From NCBI RefSeq assembly GCF_901933205.1, contig NC_044577.1, positions 744,001-808,000 of the forward strand: DNA of 64,000 nt, read 5' to 3'. This document shows positions 13,331 to 25,475 of the stretch, piece by piece; position 1 is the stretch's first letter, and the number at the start of each line of letters is the position of its first letter. The notes below the pieces were generated by a model. The model ran no database searches. It was not told the origin of the DNA and worked only from the letters and a program-made list of their open reading frames with translations. The stretch is from Camarhynchus parvulus. Taxonomy: Eukaryota > Chordata > Aves > Passeriformes > Thraupidae. The position numbers and the translations under genes were made by a program.

Positions 13331-13475
13331 AAACTAATATTTAAAGAAGCAACATCCAGAATGTAATTTATGGATTTAAATCAAAGTTAGGATTTCATAG
13401 CCATGACCATGGCACAGAGCAGCACTGGGATTTTTTCCAGATATCATGGACTTAATTGGAATAATTTCTGCACAT
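13331..13475. repeat. Unknown dispersed 145-bp repeat, copy A
   Basis: It shares ATTTAAATCAAAGTTAGGA and CCATGACCATGGCACAGAGC with 16121-16268, roughly 80% identical along its length. CpG sites of the other copy are TpG or CpA here, so this copy looks older or more methylated. A CR1 tail follows directly. I do not recognise the family. Confidence 0.75.
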
Positions 13476-13489
13476 CCCTGAGATTGATG

Positions 13490-13692
13490 TTGGATATTGG
13501 GAAAGGTTTCTCCACAGCAGGGTTGGTCAAGCATTGGAACAGGCTCTGGTGGAGCCACCATCCCTGGAAGTGTCCAAAAAACACGTGGATGTGGGACCTG
13601 GGGACGTGGGTTAGTGGTGGCCTTGGCAGTGCTGAGTTAAGGGTTGGACTTGATGATCCTGGAGATCTTTTACAACCTTAATAATTCCACAG
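13490..13692 (+). mobile_element. CR1 LINE 3' fragment
   Basis: Typical CR1 3' text: CATTGGAACAGGCTCTGG, CACCATCCCTGGAAGTGTCC, then GGTTGGACTTGATGATCCTGG. 5'-truncated, as usual for CR1. Confidence 0.85.
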
Positions 13693-13734
13693 TTCCTTCT
13701 CTTTGTCCCTCTCCTCATCCTCCTTGTCCTTCTC

Positions 13735-14057
13735 CAGAGAAGGAGAAAAGGAGAAGGAGAAAAGGAGAAGGAGAAGGAGAAGGAGAAGGAGAAGGAGAAG
13801 GAGAAGGAGAAGGAGAAGGAGAAGGAGAAGGAGAAGGAGAAGGAGAAGGAGAAGGAGAAGAAGAAGGAGAAGGAGAAAAGGGGAAGGAGAAGGAGAAAAG
13901 GGGAAGGAGAAGGAGAAAAGGGGAAGGAGAAGGAGAAAGGAGAAGGAGAAAAGGGGAAGGAGAAGAGAAGGAGAAAAGGAGAAGGAGAAAAGGAGAAGGA
14001 GAAAAGGAGAAGGGGGAGGAGAAGGAGAAAAGGAGAAGGAGAAGGAGAAAGAGGAGA
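13735..14057. repeat. GGAGAA polypurine array
   Basis: About 320 bp of hexanucleotide GGAGAA, perfect in the first third and then mixed with GGGGAAGGAGAAAA variants. The plus strand is all purine. Repetitive acidic/arginine or leucine open frames here are artefacts. Confidence 0.97.
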
Positions 14058-16120
14058 TCCTCACTTTGAAGCATAATGTGAGTAGTCTGAATCAGCCATA
14101 TTTAAAAGGTTTTATTTCATTCTAGGAATTAAGGACCACAGGCTCTGTAAAACTCTCTTTGACTTGTAACACTTTATGTGCCTATTTATAGTATCAACGT
14201 CAGGTTTTGGGGTAATTCTTTTTTCCTGGTATATTCCCAGCTCTTCTCCTGGGCAGCCATTTCCCCTTCCTGGCTCGTATTGAATGAACATTTTTTTACA
14301 ATGCTTCTTTCATCTGATTTTTAAAAAGGCTTTGATCAAAATCTCCCTTCTGAGAACTGAATGTGGTTTGAATCACCAAGCCCTGGCTCTTGCTAATAAA
14401 AGGAAAGGACTGACTTATAATGACTTTGTTGGTGGTTGTGTGATCCAAAAAGGAATCACTGGGAATATACCTGCAAGCACCAGAGGCCCCTTAGTGCTTA
14501 TTCTTTTTCCATGCTTTATTTTTCTCCCCCCCCATTTTTTGTTATTTATTTCAGAATTTTTGCGGAGTCATCTGAGAAGCTTTGCTCGGTTTTATTCTCA
14601 AAGAACACAAATTTATCTGACTCCTGCTCTCTTTTCTCTGTGGATATCCTGTGTGAAACGAAGATTTTTCACAGCAAACCTCTGCAGGGAAATCTGTCCC
14701 ACGAACACTCAGGTGCTGAAGCAGCTCCAGGTCGATGCTCATGAGGGTTTCTGTCTTTCAGCCCAGGAATACCCTTTTTCCCCATGCCAAAACTTACATG
14801 GAAAAGATCACTGCAAGGCCATGCTCGGGTGGTGGGATCATGCCAGGATGCCCTGATTCCCAAAGGGAAGAGCAAGCCAAGGAAGGTGTGTGTGCAACGT
14901 GAACCCCGATGCGCTCAGCTCCGCGCAAAAACTGGGATCCAGGGAAAGTGGGATCCAGGGCGCTCCAAGGCTCAGGACAATCTGCTTTGTGTTTTCCCAG
15001 GCTGGGGAAGTGCAGGGGCAGCTGCTCTTCGTTAAAAGCACTGTCCTGGCTTGGTACAGGTAGTGTGTTTTCACTCAGTAGCTCTGGCATGCAAATCTTA
15101 TCTCGTGAAATAAGAATTTCAGGGGAGAACACATCAGCTCTCTGTTTGTGGGTGTCCCGTGTTGGGGAATGCACTGGAGATGCATCCAGGCTGGCAGAGA
15201 TCTTCCCCGTGCCCAGGAATTTCACCTGCAGCCTGGATTAGTTTGCTTCAAGCCCTTCATGCCTCAGCCAAAGCTGAGTGTGGTCAGAAGTGTCCCTGAC
15301 CTCGGACACCATGGAAAACTCTTACTCACCTTCAAATCCTCATCTCAGGTCTTGCCCATTCCTTCTTTGCACTTCTGCCTTTCCCAGAGCCACCCTTCAT
15401 CCCTCCTCTACACTCCCATCCCAGACCCCAGCAAAGCAACCTCTCTTGGACTAGCCACAAGGGAAAACTGATTTTCTGCCTTTTTTCCCCCTCTTCAGAC
15501 ACCATCTACTCCATCCAGCTCCCTTGGTCCTGCCCTTGAACAATGCTGCAATTAACCGAGTGTGGGAATGACGACGCGGCTCATTTGAGGTTTTGTTTCC
15601 ACTCAGACCAGAGCTAATCTCCCCTGTGACTTCCAACATTTCTCCTCCTGATGAATTGTTTATTTTCTGATTCTGGATGGTTTCTAAGAATAGCACTTTG
15701 GGTTCTGTACAAATTTGCTCTTGTGCTTTGATTCATTGCACTTAAAGACGCTGTTGTCATTCTCCCAAGTGTTGGCACGCAGTATTTGACAATCTTCAAT
15801 GGAGCAAATTCCTGGAATATAAGAACAAGGCCTCATGCTTTGATTGAATTTCCTTTTTTTTTTTCCCCTTTCTCTGCAGATGCAGAAATGGATGTTTATT
15901 TTTCATTAGCATTGCTGCAGGATTTTTGAAGGCACGTTCCCTTCGCTTTTCGGGCCGACTCCTTTTCCGGCCTTGGGTTTGCCGAGGCTCTTTCAGCTTT
16001 TGTTCTCTGGGGATGTCATTCCTGTTGGAAACACGGCCACGGCCTGCCTGTCTCATGTGGTTTCCACAGCAGGATGAGGTGGTGGAGCTGGGAGAACTGC
16101 CTCGGGATGAGGCAGCAGAC
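14058..16120. other. Intergenic, no gene seen
   Basis: Unique sequence. A 190-aa open frame at 14284-14856 has no recognisable domain and no splice support. Poly-T at 15852-15863. Confidence 0.5.
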
Positions 16121-16268
16121 AAGCTAACATTTAAAGGAGCGACACCCAGAACGTGTTTTACGGATTTAAATCAAAGTTAGGACTTCGTAGCCATGACCAT
16201 GGCACAGAGCAGCACTGGGATTTTCTCCAGAAAACATGGACTTCCTTGGAGCCATTTCTGCATCCATC
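16121..16268. repeat. Unknown dispersed 145-bp repeat, copy B
   Basis: Partner of 13331-13475 in the same orientation, 2.8 kb away. It keeps CpGs in GAGCGACAC, GAACGTG, TTACGG and TTCGTAG where copy A has CA or TG. Not followed by a CR1 tail. Confidence 0.75.
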
Positions 16269-16939
16269 CAGCTCCAGGGCTGAGGTGGCTGCCTTGAAGG
16301 CAACTCCATGTGTGGGGTGAGGCCAACGCAAACATTCTAGACGGTACCACCTGATGTGGATTTTTCCTTCATTATCCTGGGGCTTTGGGGTTTTTAAGGC
16401 AAGTTCTCCTCATCTTTCCCCCCATCAGGAAGCGCTGGGGTAACGTCAGGTTCCTGAGATGCTCCTGGTGGCCTGGAGCTCCCAGCCAGCCCCACCCAGC
16501 CCGTGGTGCCTTTGAACTGGTTATAAATAGCTGGAGCTCCATGTGCACCCCTGGCACGGGCTCTGGTGTCACCCCTGCCATCCATCACTGCTCGGGCCCT
16601 TATGAAATCCAGAAGAGATCCTGACATGCGATTTTCCCACTCTGTCACAGGGGGCTGGGAGATTTGTTGGGGTTTTTTTTTTATTATTTTTTCTTTTCTT
16701 TCCTTAGGAAAGCAGGCGAGCGAGCGAGCGAGCTGGCAGAGCTCCTGCCACAAGGAATGAATTTGCACACACACTTTGATCCCTTTTATGATTTTTTTAT
16801 TTGTGTTAGCCACATCCTCTTCGCTGCACCACTCAGCAAAAGATGCTTTAAATTAGATGGGGCTTGGAAAAGGCTCTGCCCGTGGCTGCCTCCCCCCTTG
16901 CCTCGCCTGCCCCCGAGGCCTCGCATTGGTCTGGTAGCC

Positions 16940-17115
16940 AGAGCCTTGCCTAACATGAAGCTGGCACCAGCCAAAAGGAGGATAAATAAACGTCCAGGAA
17001 TCTTGTTTGTCATATTTAATCCATCACATTTCCCAAACAGCCCGCTCCAAAAATGCTGCAGCAGTGTTTACATCATCCTGATTGAAGGCTACATCCGTGC
17101 ATGTAAATGCCCTTG
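16940..17115. promoter_or_regulatory. Candidate conserved noncoding element
   Basis: Repeat-free sequence with a forkhead-like AGGATAAATAAACG, then GTCATATTTAATCC and GTGTTTACATCATCCTG. Motif density is the only argument. Confidence 0.25.
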
Positions 17116-17629
17116 CTGGATGTAGCTCTGGTTTCACACGAAGGCAGCCCCAACCAGAGGAAAAAAAAAAGTAATAAACCCATTTTTGCATTTCTTCTTC
17201 TCCCATCCCTGCCCAATCCAACCACCCAGCATCTGCACACTCAATTTTATTTATATTTTTCCCTTCCTTTTCTAAAGTTTTCTGGTGAGCATTGCCCGAC
17301 TCTGTGCTTTCCTGCGAAATGAGCAAGTGGAATTCACTTGGGGACCACGAGGAGAGGGTTGATCCCTGTGCCAGGGCAAGTGGCACAGTGCAGGCTGGAA
17401 GGGTTTGGCATTGCCACCAGCCATGGCAGGGGCACTGGGGCTGGGAGCATCAACTTCCCAATGGGGAAAACCATGGGAAACCACCCCAGGCCACTGCAAA
17501 TGGGAGATCCTGCCCAGGAGGTGTGAAAGGAAGAGGGGAAAAGCTCTTTTAGAGCCAAATCAAGGAGTAGGAGATGGTCACTGACCCCACAGGAAGGCAA
17601 TCCACCCAGGCAAGGGATCATTTCAGCAC

Positions 17630-17735
17630 CTGGACTGGTGGAAGGTGTCCCTGCCCATGGCAGGGGGTTGGAATGAAATGGGCTTTAAGGTGCCTTCCAA
17701 CCCAAAACATTCTGGGATTTTCATATTCTGTGGTG
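17630..17735 (+). mobile_element. CR1 LINE 3' tail
   Basis: GGAAGGTGTCCCTGCCCATG followed by CCTTCCAACCCAAAACATTC, the CR1 3' end in plus orientation. Confidence 0.8.
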
Positions 17736-20700
17736 GTGGAGCTCAGAAAGGACCACAGAGGGTCCCACACGCCACATGCCACTCCACAAAACACCCCCTG
17801 ACAGCTCCAACTCTTCAACAGAGTGAACAGCTAATAAAAAATAAAATTTAAAAGATAAAATAACAAGGATACTCAACCTGCCTGGGGTCAGACAGCAGTT
17901 TGTCTCATCAAAAATGACATTTTCTATTTCTTCCATGGGCTTTTCCTGTTAGAAGGAAGACAATCACAACTGTCAATTTCCCTTCTCAACTTCTCCTCCA
18001 CCAACTTTATTTTGTCCCATGGCCACAATCACTCATCACACTGGATGCAATTCATCCACTGCAAATTGCATTTTGCTGTGGGAAATGTCACCCTGTGCTG
18101 CCTCCAGTGCTGTCCAGAGGCTGGATTCCCAAAAGAACTGGAGACAGACAGCGTAGAAGGGAAAACCTTTGAAAAACAAGGCTCTGACTTGGATGTCCCC
18201 TTGGATTTGGGGATGTTTTTTGAACCTTCATGGTTGAAAATCTCCAGCCCCAAAAGCAACAGCACCTGTTTCATCCAGCCAAGCAGCACAGACATTTCCC
18301 AGGCGGCTCCTTGCACTCCCTGGAATAAAAATAAGGCTGTCAGGTGATGCATCACAGAAAAAACAGCGTTTTGCCTGCCAGAAAAATACCCATTCTTTTA
18401 TTTATAAGTGCTTTTAGCACTCCTAACTCTGAAATTAGGGCCTTGCAGGGGACTAAGACAGACACCGCTCCCTCAAGCAGCAGCAACCTGTACAAATTGA
18501 TAAAAAAGCTTTTCATCCTCATTAAAAAAAAAAAAAAAAGAGCCTGTAAACCCACTTTTCCCCTTCCTCCTTCACCTCCTGCCTAACTCTGAAGCAGGAG
18601 CTGCTTCTGGCCTCCAGATGTCAAAACCCACGAGCTCTTCCCCTTTTTTTGCTATTTTTTGCCTCGCGCTTTGATCTTTAGCCACAGCTGCCCCGGGAAA
18701 GGAGGGGGAGGAACTCAGGGTTTGGGGCTGGGGGTGCTGCTGTGCCCCCTCTGAGGCTTCACCCCCTCACTTCCCTTTGCTTCCCAGAGGGAAATCCACC
18801 CCCCAAAAAAAAGCAGGGTGAAAAGGGAGGGAAGGGCACGGGGATGGGCAGGGGAGGATGCGCTGGGCAGAAGGGAGGCAGGAGGGCCTTTTTTAATTGC
18901 CAAAAAAACCCCAAAACAAAACATCAAAACCTGCTTGGGGGCTCAGCACGAGGGCTGAGTGGGGATGGGTCCTGCGTGGGGTGGCAGGGAGTTTGAGCCA
19001 TTATTTTGGGCTAAAATGGGACGCAGGGACTGGATGGCAACCTCTCCTTGAGCCGTGGGGAGCTGGAGGTGCAGAAGGCAACAGCCCTCAGCCACTGCCT
19101 GTCTCAATCCATCTCACCTCCTTCAGGGACCTCCAGGCACCCCTAAACAACATGGAATTCCCTTCCAAAGGCAGCTGAGCCGTGCCCAGAGCATGACTCT
19201 GTTATAATTCACTGCCTGATCAATGGGCTGCATCACCCCATGCTGTCTTAGCCCCACCAACGCTTTGCAAGCCACCCTCTCTCCCATGAAAATGAACAAA
19301 TAAATCTTCTCCGTGCCATCACACACCAGAAAAATGAAATTGTGCTCCACCCCTGGAGCAAAGGAAGCAATCTTGCAGCTGGAGAGTCCAATGTCCAGCC
19401 GGAGAGTTGTGAATATCTTCTTTTTGCTTCCCTGCCAAAGTTTTATTGTTGTAATGGGTAATATCAGGGAGCTCTCACAGCACAGCTCAGCTCTCACTCA
19501 GCAGCTGCAGGCTGGCAAAATATTGCCCAGAGGATGGTGTGGCTTGATGTTTTCATTGCCAAAAAAAAAAAAAACCAAAACACCCAAAACTCACACAAAA
19601 AACCGAAGGAAAAATTGATGGGTTTAAAAAACTATGGGGACAGGAGGTGGAAAACAATGTCTGTGACCAAAACAAAACAAATCCCATCAGGTATTGGCAC
19701 AAATTCTGCATCCCATGTACTCCTGGATGAAAGTTTGCCTGTATTCCAAGGAATGCCTGGCCATGGCACTCCGTGCTCAGGCTGGTGACCAAAATCAGTC
19801 ACAGGCTGGGCTCCATGGCCTTGGATGGCTTTTCCAACCTCAGTGACTCTGGGATTTGATAAAATTGGTGATGGACACCCCAGTGCAGTGTCCCCTGGCT
19901 TCCAGGGATGATTTACAGGGAAAACCACTTGGGTTGGTGCTGAATTTCCCATCCCTCTCCCCCCCAGCCCCACCTGGCTGCTCCTTGTGACAACAGCAGA
20001 GCTTGGACAGGCACAGAGCCCCCTCTGCCCCCTCCTTGTCCCCAGAGGAGCTCACCTTCACCTGGAGAGCAAAGTGCCACACTTTGGGAATGCTGCCAGC
20101 CTCCTCCTACCTTCTCCTGGGTGTTTTTGGGGGCTAAAAACCCCAAACCCAGTGCCACCACCACTCAAGCAGGTGTTTCCTCTCTAAGCACACGAAAACA
20201 AACAGTGCCCAGCATGGCACTGAACCTGCTGGCTGCTTTCTGCTTAAAAGTTTCGCTTCTGCCCCAAGGTGCTCACAAAAGCAAGGCCATGATGATGCAG
20301 GTTGCAGGCAGAAATATTCTGTCCTGCAGGGATCAGAACTCGCTGCCTCCAAAGGAATTCCTGTATCCCCACGAGCTGCATAGCTGTGGCTGCTCAGTAT
20401 TCCCGATTTAGGCATTGGCAGAGACAAAGAGTGAGGGAGGCTGAGAGCACAAATGCTGAGAAAGGCAGTGCTGAAGGGTGTCCTACCCTCCATTTAAGCA
20501 GGAGAACTACAATATCTCCTCTGTGTGTGTGTGTGTGTGGAGGCACACAGGCACATATGTCTCGGTGCTTAGGCAAACATGAGATCCACAGAGCACAGAG
20601 CATTTGTCTCTCCCGTGTCCCTGTGTCAGGAAAAGCGCTGATGCCTTCTGGGAAACGTGGAGAAAAGGTAAATATTTGGTTCCAAAGCAACGCAGCTTGT

Positions 20701-20827
20701 CACTGTGCCTGTCTGACTTCCCTGCAGCAAATGAGCAAGGAAAAAATAATAATAATAAAAAAAGAATGTTTCTGCTGCCTCTGTGTCCAAGCAGGTTCAC
20801 ACAGGATTTTTTATGCTTTACAAATCA

Positions 20828-20990
20828 CAGAATTACAGACTGGTTTAGGGACCTTAAAGCTCACCCAGTTCCACACCTTCCCCTGTCCCAGGCTGCTCCA
20901 AGCCCCAGCGTCCAACTTGGCCTTGGACAATTCCAGGGATCCAGGGGCAGCCACGGCTGCTCTGGGCACCCTGACAGAAGAAAATTTTCC
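20828..20990 (-). mobile_element. CR1 LINE 3' fragment
   Basis: Reads TTTAGGGACCTTAAAGCTCA, then TTCCAGGGATCCAGGGGCAG, the reverse complement of a CR1 3' end. Confidence 0.8.
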
Positions 20991-21003
20991 TGATATCTCG
21001 CTT

Positions 21004-21092
21004 AAATTCCCCCTCTTTCAGTCTGAATTTCCCCTCTCTCAGTCTGAATTTCCCCTCTCTCAGTCCCAATTTCCCCTCTTTTGCTCTGAATC
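21004..21092. repeat. 21-bp tandem repeat, about 4 copies
   Basis: AATTTCCCCTCTCTCAGTCTG repeats with CAGTCTG or CAGTCCC at 21019, 21040 and 21061. It follows a CR1 fragment directly. Confidence 0.85.
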
Positions 21093-22675
21093 GTCGATTT
21101 CTCGGTTGAACCGCCAGTTCACATTGCCTTGGGATAAAATCACCTCTGCCCAAGCTGATTTCCAGGGAGAGGGCTCCAGATGTAAGAACTGGCTTCAGAT
21201 CCTCCCATTTCCTGGCTGGTACCCTGGCCATGAGGGGACCATGGGATGGTTCCTGCTCCAGAATCAGCCAGTTCAGCACTGCTGTGCCCCTGGGCCAAAC
21301 TCCTGAGGAGCACCAAGGACACCAGAGGGACAGCCAGGTCGGTGACCCCACACTGCAAGTAGCTCAGCAGGTGAGGAGATGGAGAGATGCTCTGCTCCCT
21401 TCCATGGGGAGACACTTCTGGAGCAGGAATTTAATAAAAAAACATCACGGCAGCTCAAAAATTTTGCCATGGAAATGCAAACAGACATGGTGGAATCAGA
21501 CCAGCTACAAAACACTTCATGAATATGCATGAATTTAATTAATTAACAAGTTCCCACCACACTGCCCTTTATGGGATGCTCCTGTATTATGGGATGTATC
21601 CCCTTGTTTTTCCCTTGCAGGAAAACTGGCTGCAGCTGGTGGCACCCATGACCTGAGGGTCTGATGCGTCACACAGAGGTTTTAAAGCAAATGATGAGCC
21701 AGGTTTGGGAGAAGGGGGAAATGGAGGCACGGGTTTTTGTTGTGAGGAAGGAAGATGTGAGCGTGAAAGGCAGGATCCCTGCTGCTGGTGGGTGGGGTGG
21801 AAGTCTCCATTGGGAAAGGATTGCTGACCACCCCCTGCTCAAGGTGTTTGCGCAGGGCATAAAGAGAGAATCCGTGCAGACATTCACCTCAAACACACTT
21901 TTTCCCAGAGATTTCTCTTCTCTCCAGGTGGAGGTGACGCCCAGTGGCTGCTTGCCACAGCATGGAGGGGTGGCTTCTCTGGGACACCCAGCAATCCCTC
22001 GGGTGAAAACGCACGTGGGAACATTTGCTCTGGATTCACGGGCACCACCAAAACTGCTGGGGGAGGAAAGGCAATCAGGGCAAACACTGAGAAGCATTCC
22101 AGCACTCACATTCCTCCACCTTCCACCCCAGGGGCAGGGGAGGGGGGGATGCTCTCCCTCATGTCCTGCCAGGAAAAGGGGATGGCTGTAAGGCTGCTGA
22201 GATCATTTGCAGTTCCTCCGTCCCCCTCCTCCCCCATTTCCAATCTGCAAACCTCATCCCTGCTCCCCTGTCAGAGACTTAGGAAACAGTTTGGGTTAAA
22301 TTAGCGTGGAAGCTGGAAAGCCTGGGATTGGAATCATTTCCCTGCTGCCCTTCCAGGGGCTCCGAGGGGAAAAGCCCCCAGGCACAAGTGGAGAACGAGA
22401 TCTCCTGCCAGCTCCTCTCCTGCTCACACCTCTGGGGTCTGCTTTAGCACTTAGGTGCAGGGGGGACAAGGTTGTTTTTCTTCCCCTCAGCCTTTGCAAA
22501 TGGACTTCCAGATCTCCCAAAAAAAAAAAAAAAAAAAAAAAGAAAGAAATTGGCTCAGGCAAAGGCAGGAGGTGAAAGGCATCACTTGGCAGGTGGAGAT
22601 GCCGCTTCTCCCATCAGTCCTTTGGTTTTTTGTTGCCAAAGCAACCCCCTCCTGAAGGGAATGGTGAAATGCTGA
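21093..22675. other. Intergenic, no gene seen
   Basis: Unique sequence plus a 23-base poly-A at 22519-22541. No exon or RNA gene recognised. Confidence 0.5.
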
Positions 22676-22980
22676 GTGGAAGATGGAGAGGGACTTTGGA
22701 CAATGGCCTGGAGGGACAGGACACGGGGAATGGCTCCCACTGCCAGAGGGCAGGGATGGATGGGATATTGGGAATTAGGAATTGGTCCCTGGGAGGGTGG
22801 GCAGGCCCTGGCACTGCCCAGAGCAGCTGTGGCTGCCCCTGGATCCCTGGAAGTGCCCAAGGCCAGGTTGAAGCACCATGGGATAGTGGGAGGTGTCCCT
22901 GCCCATGGCAGGGGTGGAATGGGATGAGCTTTAACTCTCTCTTCCAACCTGAACCATTCTGGGATTTTATGATTCTGCGT
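22676..22980 (+). mobile_element. CR1 LINE 3' fragment
   Basis: Contains GTGGCTGCCCCTGGATCCCT, GGGAGGTGTCCCTGCCCATG and CTTCCAACCTGAACCATTCT in CR1 order, with the 3' end near 22980. Confidence 0.85.
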
Positions 22981-23960
22981 ACTCCTGGCCTCCAGGATTA
23001 TTATCTCAAAGTGGCACAACCCATCCTGAATGTTTTGGGGTTGATTATGCTCCAAAAATTCTTGGGAGACCCAGAGGAACCAGAGGGTGCTGAGTAGGTG
23101 CAGTTATGCTTCAAAATGCGGCTGAAGGTTTCCCAAAATCCCGTGTGAGGAGCCATTCCTGCCTGGATGGGCACTTTGGTGCCCCACAGCCCAGGAAAAA
23201 GCCCTTTTCCCCACCTTTCAGGACTCCAGCAGGACCAGCTCTGCCTGTTAATCTCCAAACCAGCCTTCCCTCCTGATGAATAGGAGGCAATTCCAGCACT
23301 CTGGCAAAGCCGCTTGGAGAGAGGTGATGGAGCCCTAAGGCTACTCCTAAATCTGTCACACAGCACGTGCTCCTTCCCTCAGCACTTACATATTGATATT
23401 GTTGGGGGAGAAAAGGAAAAAAAAAAACAACAAAAACCACCAAAAAAAGCAGCCCTGGCTGTCCCTGTGGATCCCAGAGGAAATGGTTTTATGGGACTCT
23501 GGTGGATGCAGAAAATAACTTCCACTTAACGGCAGGCGCTGGCTCAGCGTTTGCTGGCCCGAGACAGATCAAACACTCCAGAGCAATTCCCAAGTTATTG
23601 GTCCTCCAGCTCAGGGCTTCCCAGCCAAATCTTTATCCTCTGCTCCTAAAAGCTGGTTCTACTTTAATATTGGGGAATAATATCCCTTAAAACACGCATT
23701 TATGAATGAGCAATACTTTCCTCACCTCCGCACAAACCCGGCACCGGGCGGGAGTCCAGGATGCAGCAGCAGCAGCATCTCCTGCAAGAAAAGGTGCTGA
23801 GTGGTGGTGGCCAGGCCCCTCAAGTGCTATTGGGGATCAGATCCAGCCTGGCCCTGGCACCTTGGCGAGCTGGGCATGGGGAAAATCACCCAGCCATGAT
23901 GTTTGGTTAATGAGCATCAATGGTTGTGTGAGGACATTCCTGTGATGTTCCTGTGACCCT

Positions 23961-24098
23961 TCATCCCTCATCATCCAACCAGCCTGTAGGGATGGGATTT
24001 CATCCCCCATCATCCAACCAGCCCGTAGGGATGGGATCTCACCCCCCATCATCCAACCACCCTGTAGGGATGGGACTTCATCCCCCATCATCCAACCA
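23961..24098. repeat. 39-bp minisatellite, about 3.5 copies
   Basis: CATCATCCAACC starts at 23969, 24008, 24047 and 24086, exactly 39 bp apart, with TGTAGGGATGGGA between. Confidence 0.92.
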
Positions 24099-24564
24099 GG
24101 CTCGGACAGGTGAATGGACGCTGCAATTTCTGGGTGCAGCTTGGGTGGACTCTGCATTTTTGAGAACTGAAATGGTGCCCAAGCTGGATGAACCTCGGTG
24201 GCCAAAGCCTTGGAGATTTGGGAAAGAGCATGTGCAGCTCAGGGAAAGAAAAACAGCACAAGGTAAATGGAAAACTCTCACCCAGGGCTTTGCTAATCGG
24301 CACCAGCTGGTGCTCTGCTAATATTTTGATAAAGTCCTGTTTTCTCTCCAGAACAGAAACTTTACAGAGATTTTTTTTTCTCTCTCCCCCACCCTTTCTC
24401 TGCCCTTTCCTTCTGTCAGGGTTCTGGCACGGTGCAGAGGGGAACACGTGTAGCAGACAGAAATGCTGGATGAAAGGAGAGAAGAGGAGAGGAGGGTAAG
24501 AAATCCCTCAGCTCCATTAGCACATCAAAACCTGGATTGCACTCCCACTGTCCCCTTCTCCCTC

Positions 24565-24635
24565 CATCCCATCCCATCCCATCCCATCCCATCCCATCCC
24601 ATCCCATCCCATCCCATCCCATCCCATCCCATCCC
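24565..24635. repeat. CATCC pentanucleotide array, 14 copies
   Basis: Perfect tandem ATCCC/CATCC over about 70 bp. Confidence 0.97.
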
Positions 24636-24934
24636 AGGCTCCCACAGCCTCCCTCTCCCAGCACTGGAGGGGAGCAGAGCACACACAGACCTTGACCAAA
24701 GGGTGGAGGATTCTCCTTAAAAATCTAAGGAACCAATCCAGTCCATATTCCACACTTGATTGCTCTTCCCAGCCAATGCCTGGAGAAGCTCTGGAAAAGC
24801 TGCTGGGCTTGGTCATCCCAAAATCCAAGGGAGGGAGATTCCAGGTGTCAAACCCGAGGGACATTTCAGGAACACGTCAGTTTTGTGCTGAATGAATGTG
24901 TGAGAAAAGGGAGGAAAAAAAGAAATTATGTCAA

Positions 24935-24990
24935 TGTCAACAGATTGGATTTGGTGACCTTGGAGGTCTTTTCCAGCCTGAAGAATCCCT
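24935..24990 (+). mobile_element. Short CR1-like 3' tail
   Basis: TTGGTGACCTTGGAGGTCTT followed by TTCCAGCCTGAAGAATCCC resembles the last 50 bp of CR1. Confidence 0.5.
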
Positions 24991-25350
24991 TTATTCCAAT
25001 GTCCCTCCCAGGGAGCATGGGGAGGGTTTATTTTATTTAACCTGCTGTTGGATAATAAGGCAGATGTCCACACTGTGCCTCACTTTAGCCAGATCTAAAC
25101 CAGAAACAAATGTATAAATGGGATGAGCGAATGTGTGGAGTGCATCCTGATCCAGGATGTCTGATTGAGGCAAGAAAAAGCCCCTGACTCTTTATTTTCT
25201 TGAAAAAAACCAAAACATTTTATCATTTGAGGGAGCTGCCTTTTAGATGGAAAATGGGAGTGCCCACACAAAGGAGGGATTCTCAGAACACAACAACTCC
25301 TGTAGGGAGGAGTAAACCATAAGTGAGAAAATAGAGCTGGAAACAGGCAA

Positions 25351-25475
25351 AATGCAGGAAAATGCAGGAAAAACAGGAAAATACAGAAAAATACAGGAAA
25401 ATACAGGAAAATGCAGGAAAATACAGGAAAATACAGGAAAACACTACAGAAAAATACAGGAAAATACAGAAAAAG
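25351..25475. repeat. 10-bp tandem repeat with phased A-tracts, about 12 copies
   Basis: The unit ACAGGAAAAT varies to GCAGGAAAAT and ACAGAAAAAT, with A4-A5 runs recurring every 10 bp. Confidence 0.9.

Larger units (their letters stand above)
16269..20827. other. Intergenic, no gene seen
   Basis: No supported exon. Contains a possible regulatory block (16940-17115), a CR1 tail (17630-17735), a weaker CR1-like tail (about 19740-19865), poly-A runs at 18523-18539 and 19561-19574, and a GT microsatellite at 20522-20539. Confidence 0.5.

Noticed and set aside
13644..14125. Glu/Gly-, Arg- or Leu-rich open frames
   Set aside because: Translation of the GGAGAA array. The same applies to the KERKG and SFPFL frames at 11487-11907 and 51156-51858.
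20302..21306. 334-aa plus-strand open frame
   Set aside because: It runs through a GT microsatellite, a reverse CR1 fragment and a 21-bp tandem repeat, so it cannot be one conserved protein.
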